Positions 43,486 to 51,410 of a stretch of 59,540 nucleotides of DNA are shown in pieces. The position numbers were made by a program, and so were the translations under genes. Under the pieces are notes generated by a model. That model was not told the origin of the DNA. It saw only the letters and a list, made by a program, of their open reading frames with translations, and made no database searches. The stretch covers positions 1-59,540 of the forward strand of contig JALSNI010000011.1 of NCBI GenBank assembly GCA_026987075.1, written 5' to 3'. The stretch comes from Persephonella sp. (lineage in GTDB: Bacteria; Aquificota; Aquificia; Aquificales; Hydrogenothermaceae). The stretch's first letter is position 1. Each line of letters begins with the position of its first letter.

Positions 43486-43967
43486 TTTTTCTTTGCCGTT
43501 TCTTCAGCAAACTTTTTTATTTCTTCATCTGGAATGTCAAGACCGTGTTCTTCCACATACTCTTTTAATGCCTCGTATATTTTATCAGGTTTTGAAAGAG
43601 CTCTCCCTTTGTCTGGTGTAGGGTCTTTTACCAGTCCATAAATCTGTCTTCCTTCGTGCCACTCTGGAAGATACTCTGTTATAGGCAGTCCCTCTTCTGT
43701 CGTGAAAAGTAAACAGTGGCAGTATTTAAATATCTGCATCTCATTGCAGGCACATATCCATCTTCTCTTTTTTACTTCTTCCTGTTTATCAGGATAGAAG
43801 TTACAGGGACACAGTGGTTTGCCAAGCTCATCAACATGAGCTGCAAGACCGCTTATAACAGCTTCTGCAGCTTCTTTGTTTGGGTTTACAACAGTTCCTG
43901 ATTTTTTAGAGAAGTTCTCTGCAAAACTTCTCATTTTCTCTAATGTTTCTGGTTTCGCCTTTATCAT
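43482..43967 (-). CDS. ferredoxin-thioredoxin reductase catalytic-chain-like Fe-S protein
   Basis: A 161-residue protein with cysteine pattern CPC-x16-CAC-x8-CHC, the spacing of the catalytic chain of ferredoxin-thioredoxin reductase. The second motif has Ala where the classical enzyme has Pro. In the known enzyme these cysteines bind a 4Fe-4S cluster next to a redox-active disulfide that reduces thioredoxin. The protein has a longer C-terminus (about 50 residues after CHC, acidic, with KPDKIYEALKEYVEEHG) than plant FTR-beta. No variable subunit is seen. ATG 43967 follows AGGAGG. It is the first gene of a three-gene overlapping unit. Confidence 0.82.
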   Translation of the reverse strand: MIKAKPETLEKMRSFAENFSKKSGTVVNPNKEAAEAVISGLAAHVDELGKPLCPCNFYPDKQEEVKKRRWICACNEMQIFKYCHCLLFTTEEGLPITEYLPEWHEGRQIYGLVKDPTPDKGRALSKPDKIYEALKEYVEEHGLDIPDEEIKKFAEETAKKK

Positions 43968-44054
43968 TTATATCCTCCTGTTTATTACTTGATTATAATT
44001 ATAAGATATTTCCAAAAACTACAAAAAGATAAGAGATTTGTCATAATCTACTTC

Positions 44055-44063
44055 TGATATAAT
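44055..44063 (+). promoter_or_regulatory. extended -10 promoter ahead of the 79-aa gene
   Basis: TGATATAAT at 44055-44063 is a perfect extended -10. The expected start point (about 44070) is only a few bases before ATG 44073. TTGTCA at 44038-44043 is a -35-like box at a short 14-base spacing. Confidence 0.45.
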
Positions 44064-44072
44064 ATTTTTGAG

Positions 44073-44312
44073 ATGGAAAAGGAGATACAGGTAAGTTTGG
44101 ACTTTTTTATTTTGTCTGAAGGTCTAAAAACAGATTCTGTAAAAAAAGGGATTGAGATACATATAGACAGCTATGAACCTGTTATAGCAGTAAATAGATT
44201 ACCTTTTTATAAGGCAAAGATTATTGAAGAATCAGAGCTTATATTAGGGAAGATAACAAAAATTCTAAACCCAGAAGAAGCTCTTCTTTTAAAAGAAAAA
44301 TATGCTATATAG
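44073..44312 (+). CDS. hypothetical protein, 79 aa
   Basis: A small soluble protein, acidic to neutral, that I do not recognise. The predicted pattern is strand-rich (VSLDFFILSEG, GIEIHIDSYEPVIAV) followed by a C-terminal helix (NPEEALLLKEKYAI). There is no Shine-Dalgarno before ATG 44073 and the promoter sits almost on top of it, so the mRNA may be leaderless. folD starts 8 bases after the stop and is probably cotranscribed. A later in-frame TTG at 44097 is a less likely start. Confidence 0.65.
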   Translation: MEKEIQVSLDFFILSEGLKTDSVKKGIEIHIDSYEPVIAVNRLPFYKAKIIEESELILGKITKILNPEEALLLKEKYAI

Positions 44313-44320
44313 GAGTGGAG

Positions 44321-45205
44321 ATGACATTAATTTTAGACGGTAAATCTGTTGCAAAAAAGATTAGAGGTGAGCTTAAAAAAGAGATTGAAGGATATATTAA
44401 AAGGGGAATGAGAAACCCTAACTTAGTTGTTATACTTGTTGGAGAGGACCCTGCAAGTCAGGTTTACGTGGAAAATAAAAGAAAAGCCTGTAAAGAAGTT
44501 GGCATAAACTCAATGGTTTTTAAACTTCCAGAAAATACAACACAGGTGGAACTTCTTGAACTGATTGGGAAATTTAATGGAGATGAGGATATAGATGGGA
44601 TACTCGTCCAGCTCCCTCTGCCTTCTCACATAAACACTCAAGAAATCATAGAGGCGATAAATCCCCACAAAGATGTTGATGGATTTCATCCAGAAAATGT
44701 TGGAAAACTTGCAACAGGAAAAAAAGAGGGGATTATTCCCTGCACTCCTTTAGGGATATGGATACTTTTAAAACATTACAAAATACCAACCTTTAAGAAG
44801 GATGTTGTTATAGTTGGTGCAAGCAACATTGTTGGAAAGCCTATGGCTCTACTTTTCTTAAAAAACGAGGAAGCTCCTGTATCTGTATGTCACATTAATA
44901 CAAAAGACCTGAAATCTTACACAAAAAGGGCTGAAATTCTAATTGTTGCTGTTGGAAAACCTAATCTGATAACAGAAGATATGGTAAAGGAAGGAGCTGT
45001 TGTTGTAGATGTTGGAATAAACAGACTTGAAGATGGAAGAATAGTTGGTGATACAGATTTTGAGAGATTAAAATATAAGGTTTCAGCAATAACCCCTGTT
45101 CCCGGAGGAGTGGGGCCAATGACAGTTGCTTCTCTACTTCTCAACACTGTCAACATTTACAGGAAAAAGCATGGTTTTGCTCCCCATCCTCTTACAGAGG
45201 TTTGA
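44321..45205 (+). CDS. folD: methylenetetrahydrofolate dehydrogenase / cyclohydrolase
   Basis: Bifunctional enzyme of one-carbon metabolism. Motifs: VGEDPASQVYVENKRKAC with the catalytic lysine, DGILVQLPLPSHI, PHKDVDGFHPENVGKL, PCTPLGI, NAD(P)-binding VGASNIVGKPMALLF, and TPVPGGVGPMT. It is 294 residues from ATG 44321, chosen because AGGAG at 44311-44315 has 5-base spacing; the GTG at 44315 overlaps that site. Its end overlaps the convergent DUF502 gene by 14 bases. Confidence 0.96.
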   Translation: MTLILDGKSVAKKIRGELKKEIEGYIKRGMRNPNLVVILVGEDPASQVYVENKRKACKEVGINSMVFKLPENTTQVELLELIGKFNGDEDIDGILVQLPLPSHINTQEIIEAINPHKDVDGFHPENVGKLATGKKEGIIPCTPLGIWILLKHYKIPTFKKDVVIVGASNIVGKPMALLFLKNEEAPVSVCHINTKDLKSYTKRAEILIVAVGKPNLITEDMVKEGAVVVDVGINRLEDGRIVGDTDFERLKYKVSAITPVPGGVGPMTVASLLLNTVNIYRKKHGFAPHPLTEV

Positions 45206-45803
45206 TTTTGTCTTTTGTAACAAGTCCTCCTGAAAGGATTATTTTTGTAGCTTCTTCTACAGATATATCTGTGTGTGTTACTTCCTTCTCTTCTACGAAT
45301 ATGGTATATCCTGACGTGGGGTTGGGAGCTGTTGGAATGTAAAGGAGGTAATAAGTTTTATCATCAATCTTAACTTTATTTGATACAAATCCTATAGACA
45401 GCATACCTTTTCTTGGGAATTCTACAAGAACAGCTTCTTTAAATTTTCCTTTTCCTTTTGTGTTAAACAGATTTTCCATAAGCTGTTTGGTAGCTATGTA
45501 TATAGAACGGACTAAAGGAATTTTGTTTATCAGGTTGTCCCATAAAACTATAAGCTTTCTCCCAAAGTAGTTTTGGGCAACAATTCCTGAAAGAAAAATT
45601 AAAAAAATAGTTAAAGCTATGCCTATACCTGGAATGTCTGGAACAGGGATTATGTATCTTACATATGGAAGAACAAGATTGTTCACGAAAGACAAAAGCC
45701 ATAGAACAATCCATATAGTTATTGCGATAGGTATAAAAACAAATAATCCAGCAAAAAAAGTATCTCTTAGTTTTGAAAATATATATTTTCTCCTCAAACT
45801 CAC
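45192..45803 (-). CDS. DUF502 family membrane protein
   Basis: A 203-residue protein with two membrane segments (about 13-37 and 58-78) and a beta-rich soluble C-terminal domain. PDIPGIGIALTIFLIFLSGI, KIPLVRSIYIATKQLMENL, VEFPRKGMLSIGFVS and PTAPNPTSGY are typical of DUF502. Function is unknown in bacteria; a plant relative (COV1) is membrane-bound. Its start overlaps the end of the serine protease gene by 4 bases, a tight pairing. Confidence 0.85.
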   Translation of the reverse strand: MSLRRKYIFSKLRDTFFAGLFVFIPIAITIWIVLWLLSFVNNLVLPYVRYIIPVPDIPGIGIALTIFLIFLSGIVAQNYFGRKLIVLWDNLINKIPLVRSIYIATKQLMENLFNTKGKGKFKEAVLVEFPRKGMLSIGFVSNKVKIDDKTYYLLYIPTAPNPTSGYTIFVEEKEVTHTDISVEEATKIILSGGLVTKDKIKPL

Positions 45804-46663
45804 TGTTTACTTCCTGTTGGCTGGCTGTTGCCTGGTCTTTGATAAGGAACGGGTATGTATTGAACAGCAGGTGTTCCAGCTGGTTGTGGATATAAATCCA
45901 TTAATGCGTAAACTTCTTCAGGAACATCTGTTGAAACTTTTAACCCTAACTCCCGTAGATATTGAACATTTAATGGATAATCGTGGGTGTATTTTCCCTG
46001 AGAAAGTTCCTGAGCTACCTTTTCAGCTGTCTCTTCAGAATATCCTTTTTTAAGTAGAAGGTTTTTAACATTGTCATACATCTGCCTTAGGGCTTTCTCG
46101 CTTACATCTATTTTTATCCATGTTGCATCATCAATCTCATCGGGCTTTTTTACCTCTTTTATTTTTACAATAGATGCGGCAGGTTCCTGACCAAGCTGTG
46201 GGTCAACAGGCCCTAAAACTGCATGGTCGTCCATTATTATCTCATCAGCTGCAAGGGCTATTAATGTTCCCCCAGACATTGCATAATGGGGAACGATAAC
46301 TCTGACTGGTGCTTTGTGGTCTGCAAGAGCCTGAGCAATCTGGGTTGCTGCTAATGCAAGACCTCCCGGTGTGTGAATGATAAAGTCAATAGGAAGGTCT
46401 TTGGGTGTCATTCTTATAGCTCTCAAAACCTGTTCTGAATCTTCTATAGTTATAAATCTCATCATAAAAAAACCAAGGAATGAGCGGGTTTCCTGCCTAT
46501 GAATCATAGTAATTACTCTGGACTTTCTTTTCTCTTCAATAGCTCTGATTAGTCTTTCCCTGCTCCATTCTAAAGTCTGTGCCTTTATCATTGGAAGAAC
46601 AAGTAGTAGCAGGAATATCAACCAGAAAATCTGGTTTATCCATATAGCTCCTGAGGGGTCCAT
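45800..46663 (-). CDS. membrane-anchored Clp-fold serine protease (SDH proteinase / SppA-related)
   Basis: A 287-residue protein. One N-terminal membrane anchor (about 10-27) is followed by a Clp/crotonase-fold protease domain. The domain has a PIDFIIHTPGGLALAATQIAQAL region and HYAMSGGTLIAL with likely nucleophile Ser130, then DDHAVLGPVDPQLG. This fits the PF01972 family (SDH proteinase), which resembles SppA and may degrade membrane or signal peptides. The C-terminus is Pro/Gln-rich and probably disordered. It lies 11 bases downstream of the dUTPase gene and overlaps the DUF502 gene. Confidence 0.85.
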   Translation of the reverse strand: MDPSGAIWINQIFWLIFLLLLVLPMIKAQTLEWSRERLIRAIEEKRKSRVITMIHRQETRSFLGFFMMRFITIEDSEQVLRAIRMTPKDLPIDFIIHTPGGLALAATQIAQALADHKAPVRVIVPHYAMSGGTLIALAADEIIMDDHAVLGPVDPQLGQEPAASIVKIKEVKKPDEIDDATWIKIDVSEKALRQMYDNVKNLLLKKGYSEETAEKVAQELSQGKYTHDYPLNVQYLRELGLKVSTDVPEEVYALMDLYPQPAGTPAVQYIPVPYQRPGNSQPTGSKQ

Positions 46664-46674
46664 TTTTTATCCTC

Positions 46675-47355
46675 CTAACTGTGAATTTTTTCAAATTCTT
46701 TTCTGATTTTTTCTTCTAACTCTTCTCTGGTTTTAATGCTTTTTACAATGTTAAACAGATATCTGTTATCCTCCATACCATTTATCTCTTTTTTATAACC
46801 CCCTGACCTGTATCCTTTCTCTTGTCTTATGTGGTTTAGAATATTTTTCCCAACATATAAAAAATACATTGAGTCAAATGATATGCTGTTTCTTACTAAC
46901 AGTCCAAAAAAGAACATACCTTCATCTAAATTTTGTTTTAAGAAAGATTCAGCAACTCTTTCTGCAAGGAATATTATCTTCTTATACTTATCTGTTTCTC
47001 CAAGGTAATGGTTTATGTATGCACCGTCAACTTCTATATTTGTAAAGTCTTCATTAATTCCCTTCTTAAAGTTCTGGACAGATTTTGAGGCTATAATTTC
47101 TTCCAAAGTTTTATGCTCTAACATTAAATAGGATAAAACAAAATGCCATATATCCACTACTTCAATCTGGACATTTTCTATATCTGCTTCTTGCTTTTTC
47201 CACCACTTCCATGGCAGACTGTCAACAAGCTCAGCACATTCAATCCACGTAGCCCTTGCAAAGTCTTCTTTTGTTCTTATTTCTTTCCAGTTTTCGTTAA
47301 TCTTCTTGTTGAGTTTATCCTGCAGTTGCAACATCTCAATAAGTTTTTCTTCCAT
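46675..47355 (-). CDS. dimeric all-alpha dUTPase
   Basis: A 226-residue protein of the dimeric dUTPase / MazG-like superfamily. The N-terminal LQLQDKLN is followed by ATWIECAELVDSLPWKWWK and NVQIEVVDIWHFVLS, which carry the metal-binding Glu and Asp residues. It hydrolyses dUTP to dUMP and keeps uracil out of DNA; it is the unrelated replacement for the trimeric enzyme, as in Campylobacter. The frame runs up to 47394, but GGAGG before ATG 47355 sets the start, and the upstream part is the terminator of the carbonic anhydrase gene. Confidence 0.85.
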   Translation of the reverse strand: MEEKLIEMLQLQDKLNKKINENWKEIRTKEDFARATWIECAELVDSLPWKWWKKQEADIENVQIEVVDIWHFVLSYLMLEHKTLEEIIASKSVQNFKKGINEDFTNIEVDGAYINHYLGETDKYKKIIFLAERVAESFLKQNLDEGMFFFGLLVRNSISFDSMYFLYVGKNILNHIRQEKGYRSGGYKKEINGMEDNRYLFNIVKSIKTREELEEKIRKEFEKIHS

Positions 47356-47375
47356 AGTGCCTCCAATATGTGACA

Positions 47376-47393
47376 AGCCCCCTGAAGGGGGCA
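47376..47393 (-). terminator. hairpin terminator after the carbonic anhydrase gene
   Basis: GCCCCC, a 4-base loop and GGGGGC lie directly after the carbonic anhydrase stop and before the dUTPase start. On the minus strand the stem is followed by TTGT, a weak T tract, so termination may be partial. Confidence 0.5.
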
Positions 47394-47398
47394 TCGGA

Positions 47399-48130
47399 TT
47401 AATCCATTTCCATAATCATTCTTGCATTTAGTGGTTGAACAGGTCTGTTTGTGTCTCCACCCATAAGTTTTCTAAACTTTTCAATCTGCTCTTTAGACAG
47501 CTCCATCTCTTCTTTCATAACAATCCATCTCACCCCTTCAGAACACGGAGGAGTGGTTAAAGAACCACTGTATCTGTAATACTTTTTCTTCTCAGGTAGG
47601 AGGTCATAGGCATTTATTTTATGGGCAAGCTTTACTTTTTCTCCTTTTTCAGGTAGATTTGCCCATATCTTTTTTATGACCGGATTTTCTTTTCCTTCTT
47701 TGAAAACCACACCAATAACTGCTAAATTTCCGTTTTTGTCTGCGTGAACAAAGTGAGCCTCAAAAGGATAAGACTTGCCCTTAATTGTGTGCTCACTTGG
47801 AGCGTGGAAGTGAAACTGTTTTAACTCAAACTTGACCCCATCTACAATAATGTAGCTGCCCGGCTCGTAGCTAACCTTGATAGTATGGCCGTTATTTGTT
47901 ACAGAGACTCCACCAGCGGAGTAGTTAATCTGGAGTTTTTCAAGGTCTGCTTCCACAATTCTGCTCAGATCCACAGGAGACTGGTTTTTCCCAATTTTAC
48001 ACATAATATACTCACTTTTCAGGTCTCCCCAATGCTGTGGACCTGTTTCTCCGTGATAGCTCCAATGGCCTCCCCCCGCAATTGCTGTTCCAATTGCGAG
48101 AGAGAAAATAACAGCTGACAATCTCTTCAT
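47399..48130 (-). CDS. alpha-class carbonic anhydrase, exported
   Basis: A 243-residue enzyme with a signal peptide (about 1-18), so it acts in the periplasm. Zinc ligands are His107, His109 and His126 (QFHFHAPSEH and EAHFVHAD). SGSLTTPPCSEGVRW is the family C-terminal motif. Cys44 and Cys196 probably form the disulfide known in thermostable enzymes of this group. Overall it strongly resembles SazCA and PmCA from Sulfurihydrogenibium and Persephonella. It equilibrates CO2 and bicarbonate and probably helps supply inorganic carbon to the reductive TCA cycle. galT lies immediately upstream with a 1-base gap. Confidence 0.95.
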   Translation of the reverse strand: MKRLSAVIFSLAIGTAIAGGGHWSYHGETGPQHWGDLKSEYIMCKIGKNQSPVDLSRIVEADLEKLQINYSAGGVSVTNNGHTIKVSYEPGSYIIVDGVKFELKQFHFHAPSEHTIKGKSYPFEAHFVHADKNGNLAVIGVVFKEGKENPVIKKIWANLPEKGEKVKLAHKINAYDLLPEKKKYYRYSGSLTTPPCSEGVRWIVMKEEMELSKEQIEKFRKLMGGDTNRPVQPLNARMIMEMD

Positions 48131-48131
48131 T

Positions 48132-49175
48132 TTATCCCTCCTCTATTTTTTTCTCCCTGAGGTATTTAGCTGCTTCCTCAGGGGGTGTTGGATTTATAAA
48201 AAATTCTGTTCCTAATTCAAAACCTGCATGTATTGCCATACGAGGAAAAATCTCAACATACCAATGGAAGATTTTCTCAATATTATAAAAATAATTGGCG
48301 TCCCATGGAATATCTCTTTTAGGTGGAGTTGTGTGGAGTATCATGTTAAAAGGAGGGTCGTCAAATAACTTCGCTAACTTTCTGACAGATACAAAAACTG
48401 CTTTAGATAACTCCATCAGGTCTTCATCACTTATAGTAGTAAAGTCGTGGGAGTGAAATTTTGGAACTATCCTCATTTCAAAGGGAAAAGCAGATGCAAA
48501 AGGACAGTAAACCGTAAATCTGTTATTGTCGTAAATCACTCTTGACTGTTCTTTTAGCTCATACTTTATTTCATCACAGATAAGACATCTCTCCTTCTCA
48601 ATGTAATACTTCCTGCACTGTTTAATCTGTGTATTTATTCTCTTAGGAATTCTGGGCAGTGCAACTAACTGGGAATGGGAATGATAAAGGCTTTTTCCAG
48701 CTTCTCTACCGTGATTTTTGAATATCTGAACATAAAAAATGTTTTCTTCTCTATAGAGCTGTTTCATTCTTTCTCTATATGCTACAAACATTAAAAAAAT
48801 CTCGTCAACAGAAAAGTGGTGTATATGTTTGTAATGTTCTGGAGTGTCAATGATAACTTCGTGAAAACCAAATCCTCCCATCTTGTCATATATATCCTCA
48901 GATGTTCTAAAGTAATCTTCTTCAGGTTTCAGGGCAGGAAATTTATTTGGAATTATTCTGACTTTCCATCCTGGAGTATCAGGTTTTGTTCCCTTTTCTC
49001 TTATGGCAAAAACTTCAGGAGGAGTAAGATGTTCCTTTCCTGGTTCAAAAGGACATTTTTTTATGTCTCCTACTTCTTTTCTCCAATCTACAGGATAGTC
49101 GTGGGGTCTTTTTGCCCTTTCTTTGGATATAATAACCCATGTATCATTGAGTCTATTGTATCTAAGCTCAGGCAT
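48132..49175 (-). CDS. galT: galactose-1-phosphate uridylyltransferase
   Basis: A 347-residue HIT-superfamily nucleotidyltransferase. PELRYNRLNDTWVIISKERAKRP is the classical start, and KSLYHSHSQLVALP is the variant HxHxQ active site with the nucleophilic histidine. CLICDEI supplies zinc ligands, and the C-terminal half repeats the fold. It exchanges UMP between UDP-glucose and galactose 1-phosphate, or acts as a related nucleotide-sugar transferase. No galE or galK is seen in the window, so its substrate in an autotroph is open. It is 24 bases downstream of the DUF507 gene. Confidence 0.88.
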   Translation of the reverse strand: MPELRYNRLNDTWVIISKERAKRPHDYPVDWRKEVGDIKKCPFEPGKEHLTPPEVFAIREKGTKPDTPGWKVRIIPNKFPALKPEEDYFRTSEDIYDKMGGFGFHEVIIDTPEHYKHIHHFSVDEIFLMFVAYRERMKQLYREENIFYVQIFKNHGREAGKSLYHSHSQLVALPRIPKRINTQIKQCRKYYIEKERCLICDEIKYELKEQSRVIYDNNRFTVYCPFASAFPFEMRIVPKFHSHDFTTISDEDLMELSKAVFVSVRKLAKLFDDPPFNMILHTTPPKRDIPWDANYFYNIEKIFHWYVEIFPRMAIHAGFELGTEFFINPTPPEEAAKYLREKKIEEG

Positions 49176-49199
49176 TTTGTCTCCAGTAATATCAAATGT

Positions 49200-49748
49200 T
49201 TAAAGAAGCCCTCTTCTTTTTAAGGCGTCCTCATAGATTCTGTTATACAGAATTCTCCACTCTGGTGTTCCTTCAAGTATCTTTTTGGAGTAAGACTTTA
49301 TTCTCTGTCTTACCTCTCTATCTATCTCTTTTTCTTCCTTCACAAGCTGTTTAAGAATATCAAATATTTTTCTTCTGATTTTGTTTGGATGTTCAAAAAT
49401 CTCAATGGAATTTTCTGTTTCTATGTATTTTTTTATTTTATGGGCAATCTGGTTCATTCTTTCTTCAGGGTCAAGATGTATGTTTCTTTCTTCTGCCAGT
49501 TTTTCTTTCACTTTCATGACTGCTGTTCTGTATCTTATATCTTCTGACTCTATGAGATGCATGTGCTGTTCAACTAATCTTTCAGCTTCTTCTTCTATCT
49601 CTTTTTCTTCTTCAATTGCTCTGTTTATAATCTCAAAAACAGCCTTTTTAAATTCCTCTTCATTTTCAGTTTCTATGTAATGTTTTTCTGTTAACTCTTT
49701 TGCTATGTTGTTAACAATCCTCTCTACCAGCCTTGCTGGTATTTTCAT
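49200..49748 (-). CDS. DUF507 family protein with internal duplication
   Basis: A 182-residue, highly charged helical protein (rich in Glu, Lys, Arg). It matches DUF507 in the pattern of a helix followed by (E/K)EEKEI(D/E)xE and an Arg-Tyr near the repeat end. Residues 1-91 and 92-182 look like two copies: both contain a helix, an ETEN segment, a EEKEI(E/D)xE segment and a terminal basic helix. Function is unknown; the family is common in Aquificota. ATG 49748 follows AGGAGG. Confidence 0.8.
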   Translation of the reverse strand: MKIPARLVERIVNNIAKELTEKHYIETENEEEFKKAVFEIINRAIEEEKEIEEEAERLVEQHMHLIESEDIRYRTAVMKVKEKLAEERNIHLDPEERMNQIAHKIKKYIETENSIEIFEHPNKIRRKIFDILKQLVKEEKEIDREVRQRIKSYSKKILEGTPEWRILYNRIYEDALKRRGLL

Positions 49749-49820
49749 TCAATTCCTCCTGTTGTTTCTTCAGACTGTTATTATATTACAATTTATATAT
49801 TTTTCAAAACAGGGAGAGTA

Positions 49821-50705
49821 ATGGACAGAATTTATTTCAGATGGAAAGTTAAAGAAAAACCAGAGGATTTTATAGTGAAGGAAGAAATAGATTACCAGTT
49901 AGACAAAAATGGGAATTTTTTCCTTTATCTTCTTGTAAAAAGAAATCTAAATACAAGGTCTGTATGCCACCCATTAAAACTTAGCTATGCAGGGCTAAAA
50001 GATAAAAATGCCCTTACATTCCAGTATGTTTCTTCAGATGTTGATTACGGTAAGTATCTGTTAAAAAAGATTGATAAAAACTCATTTTTTGCCCTTCTTC
50101 AGATAGGAAAAATCAGAAAGAAAATAAAAATAGGACACTTAAAGGGAAATTTCTTTTCTATAAAACTGAAAAAAACAAAACTAAAAAATCAAAACTGGTT
50201 TATAAATTACTATGATGTTCAAAGACTCAGTAGAAATAGAGAGAAAGGAAAGGCTGTCATAAATAAAACTAAAGGTAAAAGCTGGAAGAGTCTTAACTGG
50301 TTTGAAAATTTTTATATAGACGCATATCTGAGTTATCTGTGGAATGAGGCTGTTAAACTTTTTTTGGAAAACAGTTATAGAGGGTATCTAATTCAAGAGG
50401 GAAGATACACACATTTTATCCCTGATATAGACAGTGTTGAAAAGTTACCTAAATTTTTGCCTATTTTAGGATATAAGGTGAAGATTGAAAGTATTTATGA
50501 AGATATTTATAAGGAAGTGTTAAGGAAAGAGGGGTTTTCCTATGAAGAGTTTTTGGAAAAGCTGAGAGATTTAAAAATAAAGGGGGATTACAGAAAAAGT
50601 TACATTGTGGTGGAGAAACTTTATCTCAAAGGGAAAAGGATAAACTTTTTCCTACCTAAGGGCAGTTATGCTACGATGTTTTTAAAACATTTATATGTAG
50701 AGTAA
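49821..50705 (+). CDS. truD: tRNA pseudouridine(13) synthase, TruD family
   Basis: A 294-residue protein. The N-terminal EKPEDFIVKEE, the catalytic SYAGLKDKNALTFQYVS with the nucleophilic Asp at about residue 56, and NYYDVQRLS are the three TruD motifs. It is shorter than the E. coli enzyme (349 residues), mainly in the inserted domain. GGGAGAG precedes ATG 49821. Unlike the run of TruB-like enzymes, TruD is patchily distributed, so its retention here is worth noting. Its end overlaps the convergent DUF523 gene by 15 bases. Confidence 0.88.
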   Translation: MDRIYFRWKVKEKPEDFIVKEEIDYQLDKNGNFFLYLLVKRNLNTRSVCHPLKLSYAGLKDKNALTFQYVSSDVDYGKYLLKKIDKNSFFALLQIGKIRKKIKIGHLKGNFFSIKLKKTKLKNQNWFINYYDVQRLSRNREKGKAVINKTKGKSWKSLNWFENFYIDAYLSYLWNEAVKLFLENSYRGYLIQEGRYTHFIPDIDSVEKLPKFLPILGYKVKIESIYEDIYKEVLRKEGFSYEEFLEKLRDLKIKGDYRKSYIVVEKLYLKGKRINFFLPKGSYATMFLKHLYVE

Positions 50706-51410
50706 CTCTCTTGGAAATATTATGATTTTTTCAGAAAAGTCAGGAACTTTTTTCTGTAAAGTTTTTCTGCCAATGTTGCCTCTAAATATGTTTAGAAATG
50801 TTGTGCTATCTCTATATTTTTTAAACTTTTTAAATCCTGTATTACTAAATAGTTTTAATTGCTCTGGATATTTTTCTAAAACATAGTCTGCTCCATATTC
50901 TCTGAAATAAAAAAATAGATAAAGCTTTGTTAAAAATAAAAATCTTATGTGAAAATCTTTTAATCTTTTTTCGTCTTCTACAGGATGAAAAGGAAAACTC
51001 TCTTTAACAGCCTGGGCAAATAAACCCCTTTTTCTTCCCAAATATCCTGTCCTGTCAGCATTTTTGTAGGTCTTAGCTCCGTGGTATACTCCACAAGAAG
51101 GGGATTTAGATTTTAGCAAAAAGCCGTCTACACATTTTAGTGAAGATAGAAATTTTTTTGAAAATCTGTTTAGCTGCTGTGTTAATTCTTTTCCTGTTTT
51201 TTCCTGAAAAAGAGCATAACTGTTTTTTTTGACTAAAAATACCTTTTTTCTCGGAATACCAAGACCAATCTCAACTTCAGGACAGACCTTTATGATAGAT
51301 ACATACTTTGAAAGTTTGATAACAAAATGGTCAGCAGCATTTTGTCCATCATATCTGACCCTTTCTCCAGTAAGACAGCTGCTTGCTACTAAAACTGGTT
51401 TTTTATTCAT
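50691..51410 (-). CDS. DUF523 protein with partial DUF1722-like tail
   Basis: A 239-residue protein. The N-terminal part has VASSCLTGERVRYDG, VCPEVEIGLGIPR and LLKSKSPSCG, the cysteine motifs of DUF523, a family that includes a 2-thiouracil desulfurase (TudS) with a 4Fe-4S cluster. The three cysteines that would bind the cluster are visible. The C-terminal part (RLKDFHIRFLFLTKLYLFF onward) resembles the start of DUF1722 but ends early. A role in thio-nucleobase or sulfur handling is inferred. It ends against truD and follows the aldo/keto reductase gene with no gap. Confidence 0.78.
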   Translation of the reverse strand: MNKKPVLVASSCLTGERVRYDGQNAADHFVIKLSKYVSIIKVCPEVEIGLGIPRKKVFLVKKNSYALFQEKTGKELTQQLNRFSKKFLSSLKCVDGFLLKSKSPSCGVYHGAKTYKNADRTGYLGRKRGLFAQAVKESFPFHPVEDEKRLKDFHIRFLFLTKLYLFFYFREYGADYVLEKYPEQLKLFSNTGFKKFKKYRDSTTFLNIFRGNIGRKTLQKKVPDFSEKIIIFPRELLYI

